Positions 1 to 8,330 of a stretch of DNA of 23,854 bases are shown piece by piece (position 1 is the first letter of the stretch; every line of letters begins with the position of its first letter). This stretch comes from Nitriliruptorales bacterium. Lineage in GTDB: Bacteria; Actinomycetota; Nitriliruptoria; Euzebyales; Egibacteraceae. Location: positions 1 through 23,854 of the forward strand of contig SLNF01000218.1 in assembly GCA_007133145.1 (NCBI GenBank), written 5' to 3'. The position numbers were made by a program, and so were the translations under genes. A model generated the notes under the pieces. That model was not told the DNA's origin. It saw nothing but the letters and a program-made list of their open reading frames with translations, and did no database searches.

Positions 1-1573
1 CGACGGCGAGGAAGGCACCCCGAAGGTCGCCGACTTCGGCATCGCCCGCGTCGTGGCCGGCACGAGCCACACCCAGACCGGCGCCCTCATCGGCAGCGTC
101 CACTACATGGCGCCCGAGCTCGTCGACGGCCAGGAGGCCACCCCGGCAAGCGACCAGTACGCCGTCGCGGTGCTGACCTACGAGCTGCTCACCGGCGAGC
201 GCCCCTTCGCCGGCGACAGCCCGATGGCCGTCGCGCTGCGCCACGCGCGCGACCGGGTGCCGCCCCCCTCGGGCGTCGCGACGCACGTCCCCGCCGAGGT
301 CGACGCCGTCGTGCGGCGCGCCACCGAGCACGACCCCGCCGACCGCTTCGAGGACCTCGTCGCCTTCGCCACCGCGCTGCACGCGGCGGTGCCCGGCGGC
401 GCCGAGCCCGTCGTCGTCCACCACGCGGGACGGGGCGGGGTCGAGCACACCCTCGTCATCCCCGCGGCCTCGCAGGAGACCGCGGCGCTCGAGGACCGCA
501 GCACGGGCCCGACCACGGACACGCCCCCGCTGCCGGCGCCGGCACGACCCTCGACGGGCCCCACCGAGACCGCACCCTCCCCGCGGGAGGACGACCGCCC
601 CGATGGCGACCCGGCAGACGACGACGGAGCGCCGCGGCGACGACGACGGCCCCTGCTGCTCGCCGCGCTCGCGCTCGTGCTCCTCGGCGGGCTCGCCGGC
701 GGGGGCGCCTGGGCCTACTGGAACTTCGTGCTCGCCCCCGTCACCGCGGTCCCCGACCTCGTCGGCCTCGCCGAGGCCGAGGCCGTGGCCGCCGCCGAGG
801 AGGCAGGCCTCGAGCTCATCGTGGCCGGCGAGCGCCACGACCTTCTCGCCGAGCCAGGCGAGGTCCTCGGTCAGGACCCCACCGACGGCGAGGAGCGGCG
901 CGTCGGCGATCGCGTCGCCGTCGCCCTCTCGCTCGGCCCACGACCGGTGGAGATGCCCGACGTGACCGGCCTGCCGGTCGACGAGGCCGCCGCGAACCTC
1001 GAGGACGAGCGGCTTGTCGTCACGCGCAGCGAGGAGCACAGCGACGAGGTCGCCGAGGGCGCAGTCGTCGCCCAGGACCCCGAGCCCGGCAGCTCGCTGC
1101 ACGAGGGCGAGGAGGTCGCGCTCGTGGTCTCCCTCGGCGTCGAGCAGGTCGAGGTTCCCGACGTGCGCGGTCGTCAACTCTCGGAGGCCGAGGCGCTCCT
1201 CGCCGACGCCGGCCTCGTGCTCGCGGAGGATCCCACGAGGATCTGGAGCGACGAGGTCCCCACCGAGGGCGAGGTCATCGACCAGACGATCGCACCGGGC
1301 GAGGAGGTCGACCTCGGCTCGGCGGTCACGGTGACCGCATCGCTGGGACCCCGCACGATCGACACCCCCGACGTGCGCGGCGACGCCGTCGAGGACGCTC
1401 GCGCCGCTCTCGAGTCGCGCGGTCTCGAGGTCGCCGTTGACGCCTCACCGCGCCCGACCCTCGGCCCCTTCGTGCGCGGCAGTGTCGGCCTCGTCGAGGA
1501 GCAGCTCCCCGCCGCCGGCGAGCCCGTCGCCCGGGGCGAGACCGTCACGCTCTACACCTACACCGACGGCTAG
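1..1573 (+). CDS. pknB: PASTA-domain Ser/Thr protein kinase, 3' part (PknB type)
   Basis: Membrane-anchored Hanks-type kinase of the PknB/StkP group, which senses peptidoglycan or lipid II and phosphorylates cell-wall and division proteins. The gene is cut by the window start: the reading frame is open from base 2, and the N-lobe with the ATP-binding Lys and HRD loop is missing. Visible parts are the DFG motif (DFGIAR, bases 35-52), an activation loop with TQT at 71-79 matching the dual autophosphorylation Thr motif of PknB, and the P+1 region ending MAPE. The rest of the C-lobe follows, then a Pro/Asp-rich juxtamembrane linker, five Arg, and one membrane segment (about 653-735). Four PASTA repeats begin at about 740, 943, 1147 and 1357, each opening with a PD(V/L)xG-like motif. 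The gene stops at TAG 1571-1573 and converges on the zinc-ribbon gene ending at 1601. The family call is secure; the exact orthologue is not. Confidence 0.93.
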   Translation, partial: DGEEGTPKVADFGIARVVAGTSHTQTGALIGSVHYMAPELVDGQEATPASDQYAVAVLTYELLTGERPFAGDSPMAVALRHARDRVPPPSGVATHVPAEVDAVVRRATEHDPADRFEDLVAFATALHAAVPGGAEPVVVHHAGRGGVEHTLVIPAASQETAALEDRSTGPTTDTPPLPAPARPSTGPTETAPSPREDDRPDGDPADDDGAPRRRRRPLLLAALALVLLGGLAGGGAWAYWNFVLAPVTAVPDLVGLAEAEAVAAAEEAGLELIVAGERHDLLAEPGEVLGQDPTDGEERRVGDRVAVALSLGPRPVEMPDVTGLPVDEAAANLEDERLVVTRSEEHSDEVAEGAVVAQDPEPGSSLHEGEEVALVVSLGVEQVEVPDVRGRQLSEAEALLADAGLVLAEDPTRIWSDEVPTEGEVIDQTIAPGEEVDLGSAVTVTASLGPRTIDTPDVRGDAVEDARAALESRGLEVAVDASPRPTLGPFVRGSVGLVEEQLPAAGEPVARGETVTLYTYTDG

Positions 1574-1576
1574 CGC

Positions 1577-1616
1577 GCTGCCCGGGGTCGCCCGCCGTGC
1601 TCAGCCCTCGGGCAGC
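1577..1616. terminator. possible bidirectional hairpin between convergent genes
   Basis: GCTGCCCG at 1577-1584 is the exact reverse complement of CGGGCAGC at 1609-1616, giving an 8-bp stem around a 24-nt loop. It sits just past the kinase stop and overlaps the last codons of the convergent gene. There is no T-run on either side and the loop is long, so termination is only a possibility. Confidence 0.25.
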
Positions 1617-2332
1617 ACCCGCACGACGACACGCGAGAGGGCCGGGCCCGGCACCTCGTCGCCGCTGAAGACCTCCTCGACGACGAGGCGCACCCGGCTC
1701 GCGGCCACCGGCTCGGGCAGGTCGATGGCCAACGGACCCCGGCTGTCGAGGAGATCGACCTCGAAGGCACGCTCGTCGGTCTCGATGCGCAGCGCGGCGA
1801 CGCGGTCGTGGCGCGCGAAGGCGTCGTCGGCCTGGTTGCCGTTCCACAGGACGAGCCCGGTGACCTCGGCGACGTCGACAAGCTCGAGCTCGATCCACGG
1901 CTCGCCCCCGTCTTCGGCCACCCATGCCGTCGAGGTGTCGCCGTCGGCGACGTGCTCGGCGACGTAGCTCATGTCATCGGACGGACGCCGTTCCGACGAG
2001 GCCCGGACCGCGGCGATCGACGCGAGCTCGGCGTCACCGAGGACGTCGCCGGCGTCGGTGGCGAACGGGCCGACACCCCGTGCCGACAGCAGGGCGACGA
2101 GCACGGCGACCCCGGCGAGCACGGCGATCGCCGTCATGGCGATGAGCAGGTTCGAGGGCCGCTCGGCATCGCCCTCGGCGCCGGGATCCTCCTCGGCCAC
2201 GCCCGACGCACCGGCCGGGCCGTCGGCGAGACCACCGTGGCAGCGCCCGCAGGCGGTGCGGCTGCCGGCGTTCGGCGCTCCGCAGGTCGGGCAGGCGACG
2301 AGGCGGGGGTCGGCCTCGGGCGGGGAGCTCAT
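1601..2332 (-). CDS. zinc-ribbon, single-TM, discoidin-like domain protein
   Basis: Predicted 243-residue membrane-anchored protein of unknown function. An N-terminal zinc ribbon carries Cys14, Cys17, Cys28 and Cys31 (CPTC and CGRC pairs). An acidic Gly/Ala linker and one membrane helix follow (about 62-84). The C-terminal part (about 95-243) is beta-rich and resembles the NADase-type glycan-binding or discoidin-like domain, with DGDTSTAW, a WIELEL strand and VTGLVLWNGN. The topology suggests a cytoplasmic ribbon and an outer binding domain. The start chosen is ATG 2332, which overlaps the stop of a short upstream ORF as ATGA. In-frame alternatives are ATG 2377 and GTG 2440. It is the last gene of a long minus-strand run, 117 bp after the photolyase, and has a possible promoter of its own. 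The domain call comes from motif resemblance only. Confidence 0.8.
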   Translation of the reverse strand: MSSPPEADPRLVACPTCGAPNAGSRTACGRCHGGLADGPAGASGVAEEDPGAEGDAERPSNLLIAMTAIAVLAGVAVLVALLSARGVGPFATDAGDVLGDAELASIAAVRASSERRPSDDMSYVAEHVADGDTSTAWVAEDGGEPWIELELVDVAEVTGLVLWNGNQADDAFARHDRVAALRIETDERAFEVDLLDSRGPLAIDLPEPVAASRVRLVVEEVFSGDEVPGPALSRVVVRVLPEG

Positions 2333-2397
2333 CGTCGTGGCCCCCGACACCGGCCCGGACACGTGGGCTGTGGCCATCGCCACCACGCGTGCCCCAT
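2329..2397 (-). CDS. possible 22-codon leader ORF
   Basis: ATG 2397 follows a strong Shine-Dalgarno sequence (GAGGAGGG, bases 2411-2404) at a 6-nt spacing. It opens a 22-codon frame rich in Trp, Pro, Arg and Cys, with a WWRW cluster at residues 5-8. Its TGA (2331-2329) overlaps the ATG of the zinc-ribbon gene as ATGA. This arrangement fits a translated leader coupled to the next gene. Chance remains possible, because the longer in-frame starts of the zinc-ribbon gene read through the same bases in another frame. Confidence 0.35.
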   Translation of the reverse strand: MGHAWWRWPQPTCPGRCRGPRR

Positions 2398-2403
2398 GCC
2401 CTG

Positions 2404-2411
2404 CCCTCCTC
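2404..2411 (-). promoter_or_regulatory. strong Shine-Dalgarno ahead of the short leader ORF
   Basis: GAGGAGGG on the minus strand lies 6 nt before ATG 2397, 26 nt before in-frame ATG 2377 and over 70 nt before ATG 2332. Its spacing therefore favours the 22-codon ORF as the first translated frame. Confidence 0.45.
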
Positions 2412-2426
2412 GGATCGTCTCCCAGC

Positions 2427-2432
2427 ATGCTA
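2427..2432 (-). promoter_or_regulatory. candidate -10 element (TAGCAT)
   Basis: TAGCAT on the minus strand fits the TAnnnT -10 consensus. A start point near 2419 would give a short leader carrying the SD at 2411-2404. No convincing -35 is seen, so this is a weak call. Confidence 0.25.
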
Positions 2433-2444
2433 GCGGCCACCGGA

Positions 2445-2458
2445 CCGGGCTAGCCCGG
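2445..2458. repeat. 14-bp perfect palindrome over the photolyase stop
   Basis: CCGGGCTAGCCCGG is perfectly self-complementary and spans the photolyase TAG stop (2452-2450). A second GCTAGC lies exactly 20 bp away (2429-2434 against 2449-2454). It could be a protein-binding site, or it may reflect codon constraint. Confidence 0.35.
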
Positions 2459-3964
2459 CGGTGGAGCCCGCCACGCCGCGGCCCGGGCCCGGATGGCGGC
2501 ACGTTCGTCCTCCCCGAGGCGCTCGAGCGTGCCGTACATCGGCCGCATCCGGTGGTTGCGGCGCAGCGGTTCCTCGTGACGGTCGAGGAAGTCCCAGTAG
2601 AGGGTCGTGAACGGGCAGGCGTCCTCGCCGACACGCTTGGCGGGGTCGAAGCGGCAGTCGCCGCAGTACGTCGTCATGCGGTCGAGGTAGCGGCCACCCG
2701 AGGCGTAGGGCTTGCTCGCCATGATCCCGCCGTCGGCCCACTGGCTCATCCCGACGACGTTGGGCAGCATCACCCACTCGTAGCCGTCGACGAACATCCC
2801 GTGGAACCAGTCGTTGAGCACGTGGGGGTCGACGCCGGCGAGCAGGGCGTGGTTGCCGAGGATCATGAGGCGGGGGATGTGGTGCACCCAGGCGCGCTCG
2901 AGGAGGTCGCCGATCGTGCCGGCGACGCAGGCCATGTCGGTCTCGCCGTCCCAGAAGCACGACGGCAGCGCCCCGGTATGCCCGAGGGCGTTGTCCTCCC
3001 GCCACGCGGGCATGCGCCACCAGTACAGCCCCCACACGTACTCCCGCCAGCCGCAGATCTGCCGCAGCGCCCCCTCGTAGCTCGGCAGGTGCGGCTGGGC
3101 GCCGTCGGCGGCTCGCTGGCGGTAGGCGGCGTCGATGGCCTCGCAGACCTCGGCGGGGTGCAGGAGCCCGACGTTGAGGGGCGCGGAGAGCAGCGAGTGC
3201 CAGAGGTAGGGCTCCCCGGCGACTACGGCGTCCTCGAGCGGGCCGAAGCCCTCGAGGCGCTCGTCGACGAAGGCGGCGAGCGCCCGCTCGGCCTCGGCCC
3301 GGGTCGCGGCGAAGCGCCGCGGGCCCGGGGCGCCGTGGAGCTCGAGGCCGAGCTCGTCCTCGAGCCCGGCGAGGTCGGCCTGCACCGCCGCGTCGATGGC
3401 GTCCTCGACGGGCGGCTCGATGCGGGGTGCGTCGACGCCGCCGCGGGGCGGGCGCTCACGGTTCTCCGCGTCGAGGTTCCACGTGCCGCCGATCGGCTCG
3501 TCGCCGTCCATGAGCCAGCCGTGCCCGGCGCGCACCCGGCGGTAGAACGGCTCGAGGGCGAGGCTGCGGCGGCGACCGGCCCAGTCGGCGAAGGCCTGCT
3601 CCCCGGCGATGAAGGCGTCGTTGGCGACCTGCTCGACGCCCCAGCGGCGCAACGTCGCGCGGAGGTCATGGCTCGACGGCGCCATGACGACGGTCCGCGC
3701 GGGGTCGGCGTCGAGGTCGGCGAGGCCCTGCCGCAGGGTCGGGGCGCGGGTCGTGGCGACCTCGAAGCCCTCGGCGCGCAGCTCCTCGGCGAGGTGGCGC
3801 ATCGCCGACCACACGTAGGCGAGCTTCTGGCGGTGCCAGGGACGTTCGCGGAGCTTTGCGAGCGCCTCGACCATGACGATGCGGTCCCGTCCCGGCTCGG
3901 CGCGCGCGAGGGCCCCGGTGGCGCGACCGAGCTGGTCGCCGAGGACGAGGACGTCACGGCTCAC
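2450..3964 (-). CDS. phrB: FeS-type (6-4) photolyase / bacterial cryptochrome
   Basis: Light-driven repair of pyrimidine (6-4) photoproducts by a prokaryotic FeS-BCP photolyase that binds FAD and, in known members, a lumazine antenna. The 504-residue length is close to Agrobacterium PhrB. Cys346, Cys434, Cys437 and Cys450 (MACVAG, YCGDC, DACPF) match the four [4Fe-4S] ligands of PhrB (350, 438, 441, 454) with a constant offset of four. His361-His362 sit at the position of the PhrB His365-His366 pair. The C-terminal ASKPYASGGRYLDRM stretch is typical of the FAD domain. The start is GTG 3964, where MSRDVLVLGDQL begins the family N-terminus and GGGGGAGGGG precedes it; the open frame upstream of that is not conserved. 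It starts 34 bp after threonine aldolase. Confidence 0.95.
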   Translation of the reverse strand: MSRDVLVLGDQLGRATGALARAEPGRDRIVMVEALAKLRERPWHRQKLAYVWSAMRHLAEELRAEGFEVATTRAPTLRQGLADLDADPARTVVMAPSSHDLRATLRRWGVEQVANDAFIAGEQAFADWAGRRRSLALEPFYRRVRAGHGWLMDGDEPIGGTWNLDAENRERPPRGGVDAPRIEPPVEDAIDAAVQADLAGLEDELGLELHGAPGPRRFAATRAEAERALAAFVDERLEGFGPLEDAVVAGEPYLWHSLLSAPLNVGLLHPAEVCEAIDAAYRQRAADGAQPHLPSYEGALRQICGWREYVWGLYWWRMPAWREDNALGHTGALPSCFWDGETDMACVAGTIGDLLERAWVHHIPRLMILGNHALLAGVDPHVLNDWFHGMFVDGYEWVMLPNVVGMSQWADGGIMASKPYASGGRYLDRMTTYCGDCRFDPAKRVGEDACPFTTLYWDFLDRHEEPLRRNHRMRPMYGTLERLGEDERAAIRARAAAWRAPPPG

Positions 3965-3998
3965 CGCGCCCCTCCCCCGTCGGGGCGGGCGCCGGCGC

Positions 3999-5036
<1,038 letters not shown>

Positions 5037-5066
5037 GCGGCTCCCTGCTCGTGGGGCGGAGGTCGG

Positions 5067-5834
5067 CTAGCTCGCGCGCGGGATCTCGAAGGGGTCGTCG
5101 TCGAGCACCTGGCCCAGCTCGTCGAGCGCCTCGGGCCGGCCGCCGGCGGCCTTGACCGTTGCGGCGTACTCGTCGACGTACTCCTGGCCCGACAGCAGCA
5201 TGAGCTCGTACATGAGCTCGTCGGTGGCGCTGCGCAGCGCGAAACGGTCATCGGCGCGACCGGCGTAGTGCGTGAAGTCGAGCGGCTCGCCGAAGCGCAC
5301 GCCGACCTGCTTGAGCCGCGGCAGCCGCGCGCCGGGCGGCATCGTCTCGAACGTGCCACGCATCGCCACAGGCACCACCGGCACCCCGGTGCGCAGGGCG
5401 AGGCGCACCGGTCCGGTCTTGCCACGGTAGAGGCGGCCGTCGGGCGAACGGGTGCCCTCCGGGTAGATCCCCAGGAGGTGGCCCTGTCCGAGGATCTCCC
5501 GGCCCTTGGCGAGGCTGGCCTCGGCGGCGTCGCCGCCGGTGCGCGCCACGGGGATGACGCCGAGGTTCTCGAAGAGGTGCTTGGCGGGGCCGCGGAAGTA
5601 CTCGCTCTTGGCGAGGAAGTAGACGGGCCGCTCAAGCACGCCCGGCATGATGAGGACATCGAGGGTGGAGAGGTGGTTCGAGGCGAGGATCGCTGGCCCC
5701 CGTTCGGGCACGTGCTCGAGACCCTCGACCTCGGGGCGGTACATCGCGTTGAGCACGGCCGGCACGATGGCGTGGAGCACGCGGTAGAGCAGCGGCGCGC
5801 GCTCGCGGCCTGCGTCACCACCCTGCATCGCCAC
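5067..5834 (-). CDS. plsC: 1-acyl-sn-glycerol-3-phosphate acyltransferase family
   Basis: PlsC-type acyltransferase, usually transferring a fatty acyl group to lysophosphatidic acid at the inner membrane face during phospholipid synthesis. In 255 residues it has the catalytic HX4D motif (His54 to Asp59 in NHLSTLD) and the phosphate-binding EGTR motif (Glu126-Arg129, in YPEGTRSPDG). A third block, GVPVVPVAMRG, is also typical. A hydrophobic N-terminal stretch (about 15-31) probably contacts the membrane. The start is GTG 5834, preceded by GAGGGGGG at a good distance; ATG 5828 is two codons inside. It lies 39 bp after the ROK kinase and 30 bp before ltaE. The acceptor could be another lysolipid or glycolipid. 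Confidence 0.92.
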   Translation of the reverse strand: MAMQGGDAGRERAPLLYRVLHAIVPAVLNAMYRPEVEGLEHVPERGPAILASNHLSTLDVLIMPGVLERPVYFLAKSEYFRGPAKHLFENLGVIPVARTGGDAAEASLAKGREILGQGHLLGIYPEGTRSPDGRLYRGKTGPVRLALRTGVPVVPVAMRGTFETMPPGARLPRLKQVGVRFGEPLDFTHYAGRADDRFALRSATDELMYELMLLSGQEYVDEYAATVKAAGGRPEALDELGQVLDDDPFEIPRAS

Positions 5835-5873
5835 GGTGCTGCCCCCCTCGAGCGTCGCCTGGGACCGCGGAGT

Positions 5874-6830
5874 CTACTGCGGCGGCTGCACACCCGCGGT
5901 CTCGGGTCGGGCGAGCAGCGCGGCGCCGACGAGCCCGGCGTCGGCGCCGAGCTCGGCGCGGCGCACCCCCGGCTGCTGGCGGTAGGCGGCCCCCATGAGG
6001 CGTGCCGCCATGGCCTCGCGGGCGGGACCGAGGAGCGGCTCACCGGCCGCGGACGCCCCACCGCCAACGACGATGATCTCGGGGTCGACGGCGTTGGCGA
6101 TCGAGGCCATGCCGACGCCGAGCCAGCGACCGATCTCGGCGAGCACCGCGTTCGCGGTGGGATCGCCCTCCGCGGCCGCCTGGGTGACCGCCGGCCCACC
6201 GACCCCGTCGGCGTCGAGTGGCGAGCCGACGGGCACGTCGCCCCGCTCGCGCCACTCCACGGCGAGGCGCCCGATCGCCGTGCCACTGGCGTAGGCCTCG
6301 AGGCAGCCGAGGTTGCCGCAGTTGCAGGGGCGCCCCCCCTCGGCGATGACGAGGTGCCCGAGCTCGGCGCCGAGCCCGTGGGCCCCGCGGAGCAGGCGCC
6401 CCTCGAGCACGAGGCCACCACCGACGCCGGTGCCGAGCGTGAGCATGACCGCGCTCTTGCGTGCATCGATCGCGCCACCGACGAGGAACTCCGCCCACGT
6501 CGCGGCGTTGCCGTCGTTCTCGACGGCGACCGCGCGTCCGAGGCTGCGCTCGAGGAGGACCCGCAGCGGCACGTCGCGCCAGGCCAGGTTCGGCGCGTAG
6601 CGCACCTGCCCGTCGAGGTCGATGAGCCCGGCCGCGCCGACACCGACGGGCAGAGCCTTGCCGTCGGTCTCGAGTCGGCCGATGACCTCGAGGATCGCAG
6701 TGACGATCTCGTCGGCGTCACCGGTGGGCGACGCGACCTGCTGGCGTGTGATGACCCGTCCGTGCTCGTCGACGACGCCGCCGGCGATCTTCGTGCCGCC
6801 GACGTCGATGCCGATCGCCGCGCCGCCCAT
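5874..6830 (-). CDS. glk: ROK-family glucokinase
   Basis: ATP-dependent sugar kinase of the ROK family, most likely phosphorylating glucose to glucose 6-phosphate. The 318-residue protein has the N-terminal phosphate-binding motif GIDVGGTK (Asp9), catalytic Asp106 in VENDGNAA, the adenosine-side LGTGVGGG motif (132-139), sugar-binding Glu156 and His159 (AELGH), and the ROK zinc site CNCGNLGC with Cys169, Cys171 and Cys176. No helix-turn-helix is present, so it is an enzyme rather than a ROK repressor. ATG 6830 shares one base with the stop of the upstream baeRF gene (TGATG), so translation is probably coupled. Actinobacterial glucokinases such as Streptomyces GlkA commonly sit near similar ArsA and SRPBCC genes (from memory). 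Another hexose as substrate cannot be excluded. Confidence 0.93.
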   Translation of the reverse strand: MGGAAIGIDVGGTKIAGGVVDEHGRVITRQQVASPTGDADEIVTAILEVIGRLETDGKALPVGVGAAGLIDLDGQVRYAPNLAWRDVPLRVLLERSLGRAVAVENDGNAATWAEFLVGGAIDARKSAVMLTLGTGVGGGLVLEGRLLRGAHGLGAELGHLVIAEGGRPCNCGNLGCLEAYASGTAIGRLAVEWRERGDVPVGSPLDADGVGGPAVTQAAAEGDPTANAVLAEIGRWLGVGMASIANAVDPEIIVVGGGASAAGEPLLGPAREAMAARLMGAAYRQQPGVRRAELGADAGLVGAALLARPETAGVQPPQ

Positions 6831-7945
6831 CAGAAGCGCAGCAGCGCCGCGGCGGGGTGCCCGTCGAGGCGACTCGGATCGCGGAACAGTTCGATGTGCG
6901 CACCGCTGCGCACCGCCTCCTCGATGACCTCGTCGAGGAGGTCGGCGACCGGCTCCACGGGTTCGCCGTAGGCCGCAGCCTCGTGTTCGTGCCGAGCCAG
7001 GGCCCCCGACGCGCTCTTGAACCCGGGCTCGCCGGCGCCCTCGACGACGAAGAGCGTGTCGATGCGCTTGCCGTTGGCCGCCTCGAGGACGTGGCGCAGG
7101 CCGCGGGCGGCGATCGCCGCGCTCCCTTGGGCGGCCGCGAGACGCTCGAGCAGCGCGCTGCGGCGCTCGGAGACGAGCGACTGCTCGACGCCGTCGAGCG
7201 CAGCGAGGACCTCGCCGGGGCCGGCGCGCAACGACAGGCGCGGCCCGCCGGGACGGACCCGCCCTTTGAGGTAGGGGTGGAGCAAGCGGCTGAACTCCGC
7301 GACTTCGGCGTCGGCGCCGGAGACGACGACGGCGTCGAGGGGGTCCTCGTCGTGGAGCCTCCGCAGCGTCTCGGCGACGTCCTTCATGTGCGCGAGCTTC
7401 TCCTCCTCGATCGTGCGCTGGTACCGCGCCTGCGCCCAGCCGCCCTGCTCGTGCTGGCCGTGGACCTCGGCCACGAGCTCGCGGTACTCCTCGAGTCGCC
7501 CGAGGCGGTAGCGGAAGACGCGCGCCCGGTCGCGCGCGACGAGCGCGAGGGCGATGTGGTGGTGGCGGCCCAACAGGGCCTCCAGCGGCACGACGTAGGG
7601 GGTGGTCGCCACACGCGCGAGCGTGCGGACCTCCCGCGCAGACTCGACACGCTCGAGCAGGCGCCCACCGGAGGCGAACAGCGCGAGCCCCCTCGTGTCG
7701 CCCCGGTCGAACTCGTGACGCATCCAACGGCTCATCGCCTCGGCGTCGGCGCGGACCCCGTCGGCGTAGGGCCCCCAGGCGTCGGCCTCGCGCCGCACCT
7801 GCCGCAGGAGACTGTCGAGCCGGGCCTCGACGTCGGCGGCGCGGGGCAGCCGTGCCCCGTCGGTGGCGAGGTAGACGCTCGTGACCGGCTCCGGCCCGTC
7901 GGCGTCGGCGACGAGCGCGCGGATGGCAGCGGCGGTGATCTCCAC
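6830..7945 (-). CDS. bacterial eRF1-like (baeRF / Vms1-like) protein
   Basis: Predicted 371-residue member of the bacterial archaeo-eukaryotic release factor group, whose relatives eRF1 and Vms1 hydrolyse peptidyl-tRNA on ribosomes. The middle domain carries GGWAQARYQR (168-177) followed by a charged helix (TIEEEKLAHMKDVAE), which resembles the catalytic GGQ loop of eRF1 and the GGxxxxR loop of Vms1. Here a Gln lies three residues after the glycines (Gln172). The C-terminal half, with DAVVVSGADAEV and IDTLFVVEGAG, looks like the L7Ae-like domain of that superfamily. The start is GTG 7945, preceded by AGAGGAGCCCG; the open frame upstream is not protein-like. It follows the small Cys protein by 94 bp and overlaps the glucokinase start by one base. 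Release or rescue activity is inferred, not shown. Confidence 0.8.
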   Translation of the reverse strand: MEITAAAIRALVADADGPEPVTSVYLATDGARLPRAADVEARLDSLLRQVRREADAWGPYADGVRADAEAMSRWMRHEFDRGDTRGLALFASGGRLLERVESAREVRTLARVATTPYVVPLEALLGRHHHIALALVARDRARVFRYRLGRLEEYRELVAEVHGQHEQGGWAQARYQRTIEEEKLAHMKDVAETLRRLHDEDPLDAVVVSGADAEVAEFSRLLHPYLKGRVRPGGPRLSLRAGPGEVLAALDGVEQSLVSERRSALLERLAAAQGSAAIAARGLRHVLEAANGKRIDTLFVVEGAGEPGFKSASGALARHEHEAAAYGEPVEPVADLLDEVIEEAVRSGAHIELFRDPSRLDGHPAAALLRF

Positions 7946-8039
7946 ACCGGGCTCCTCTCTGTCCCGAGGCGGCGTCCCGTCCGCCTCGTCGCGGTCCTCA
8001 TCGGCAGCGCGGCTGAGCCGGCAGCCGCGACCGCTGTGG

Positions 8040-8282
8040 TCATCGTGCAGTGTCGGCGTCGCCGTCGTCGAGATCGATGCGCTCGAGCCCCGCGGAGGGC
8101 GCCGGCTCAGCGGCCGGCATGCCCTCGACCGCGGCGCGCAGGGCGAGGCCGAGCTCGCGCGCGGCGGCACGGAGGTGGCCGGCGACCTCGGGGCGCGAGC
8201 CCTCGAGCGCGTCGAGGACGAGGCACACCGGACAGCCTCCGCAGGTCGGGTGCTCGTCGGGCCCGAAGGCGGCGTCGTCCAT
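8040..8282 (-). CDS. small Cys-motif protein
   Basis: An 80-residue protein with HPTCGGCPVC near its N-terminus (Cys14, Cys17 and Cys20), then an amphipathic helix (about 21-53) and an acidic, disordered tail. I recall similar short proteins with a CxVCP-like motif between ArsA-like and glucokinase genes of Streptomyces (I believe DUF5304), but I cannot verify the match here. The cysteines could bind a metal or form a disulfide. It lies 48 bp downstream of the ArsA-like gene and 94 bp before the baeRF gene. The start ATG 8282 has only a weak upstream GGGTAGGG. Function unknown. Confidence 0.7.
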   Translation of the reverse strand: MDDAAFGPDEHPTCGGCPVCLVLDALEGSRPEVAGHLRAAARELGLALRAAVEGMPAAEPAPSAGLERIDLDDGDADTAR

Positions 8283-8330
8283 GCCTGCACCCTACCCAAC
8301 GGGGCCGGCCGTGGTCATGGTCGGCGGTCC

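Noticed and set aside
7946..8299. N-terminal extension of the eRF1-like gene up to 8299
   Set aside because: The extension overlaps the small Cys-protein gene in another frame and lacks family likeness. GTG 7945 has a good SD.
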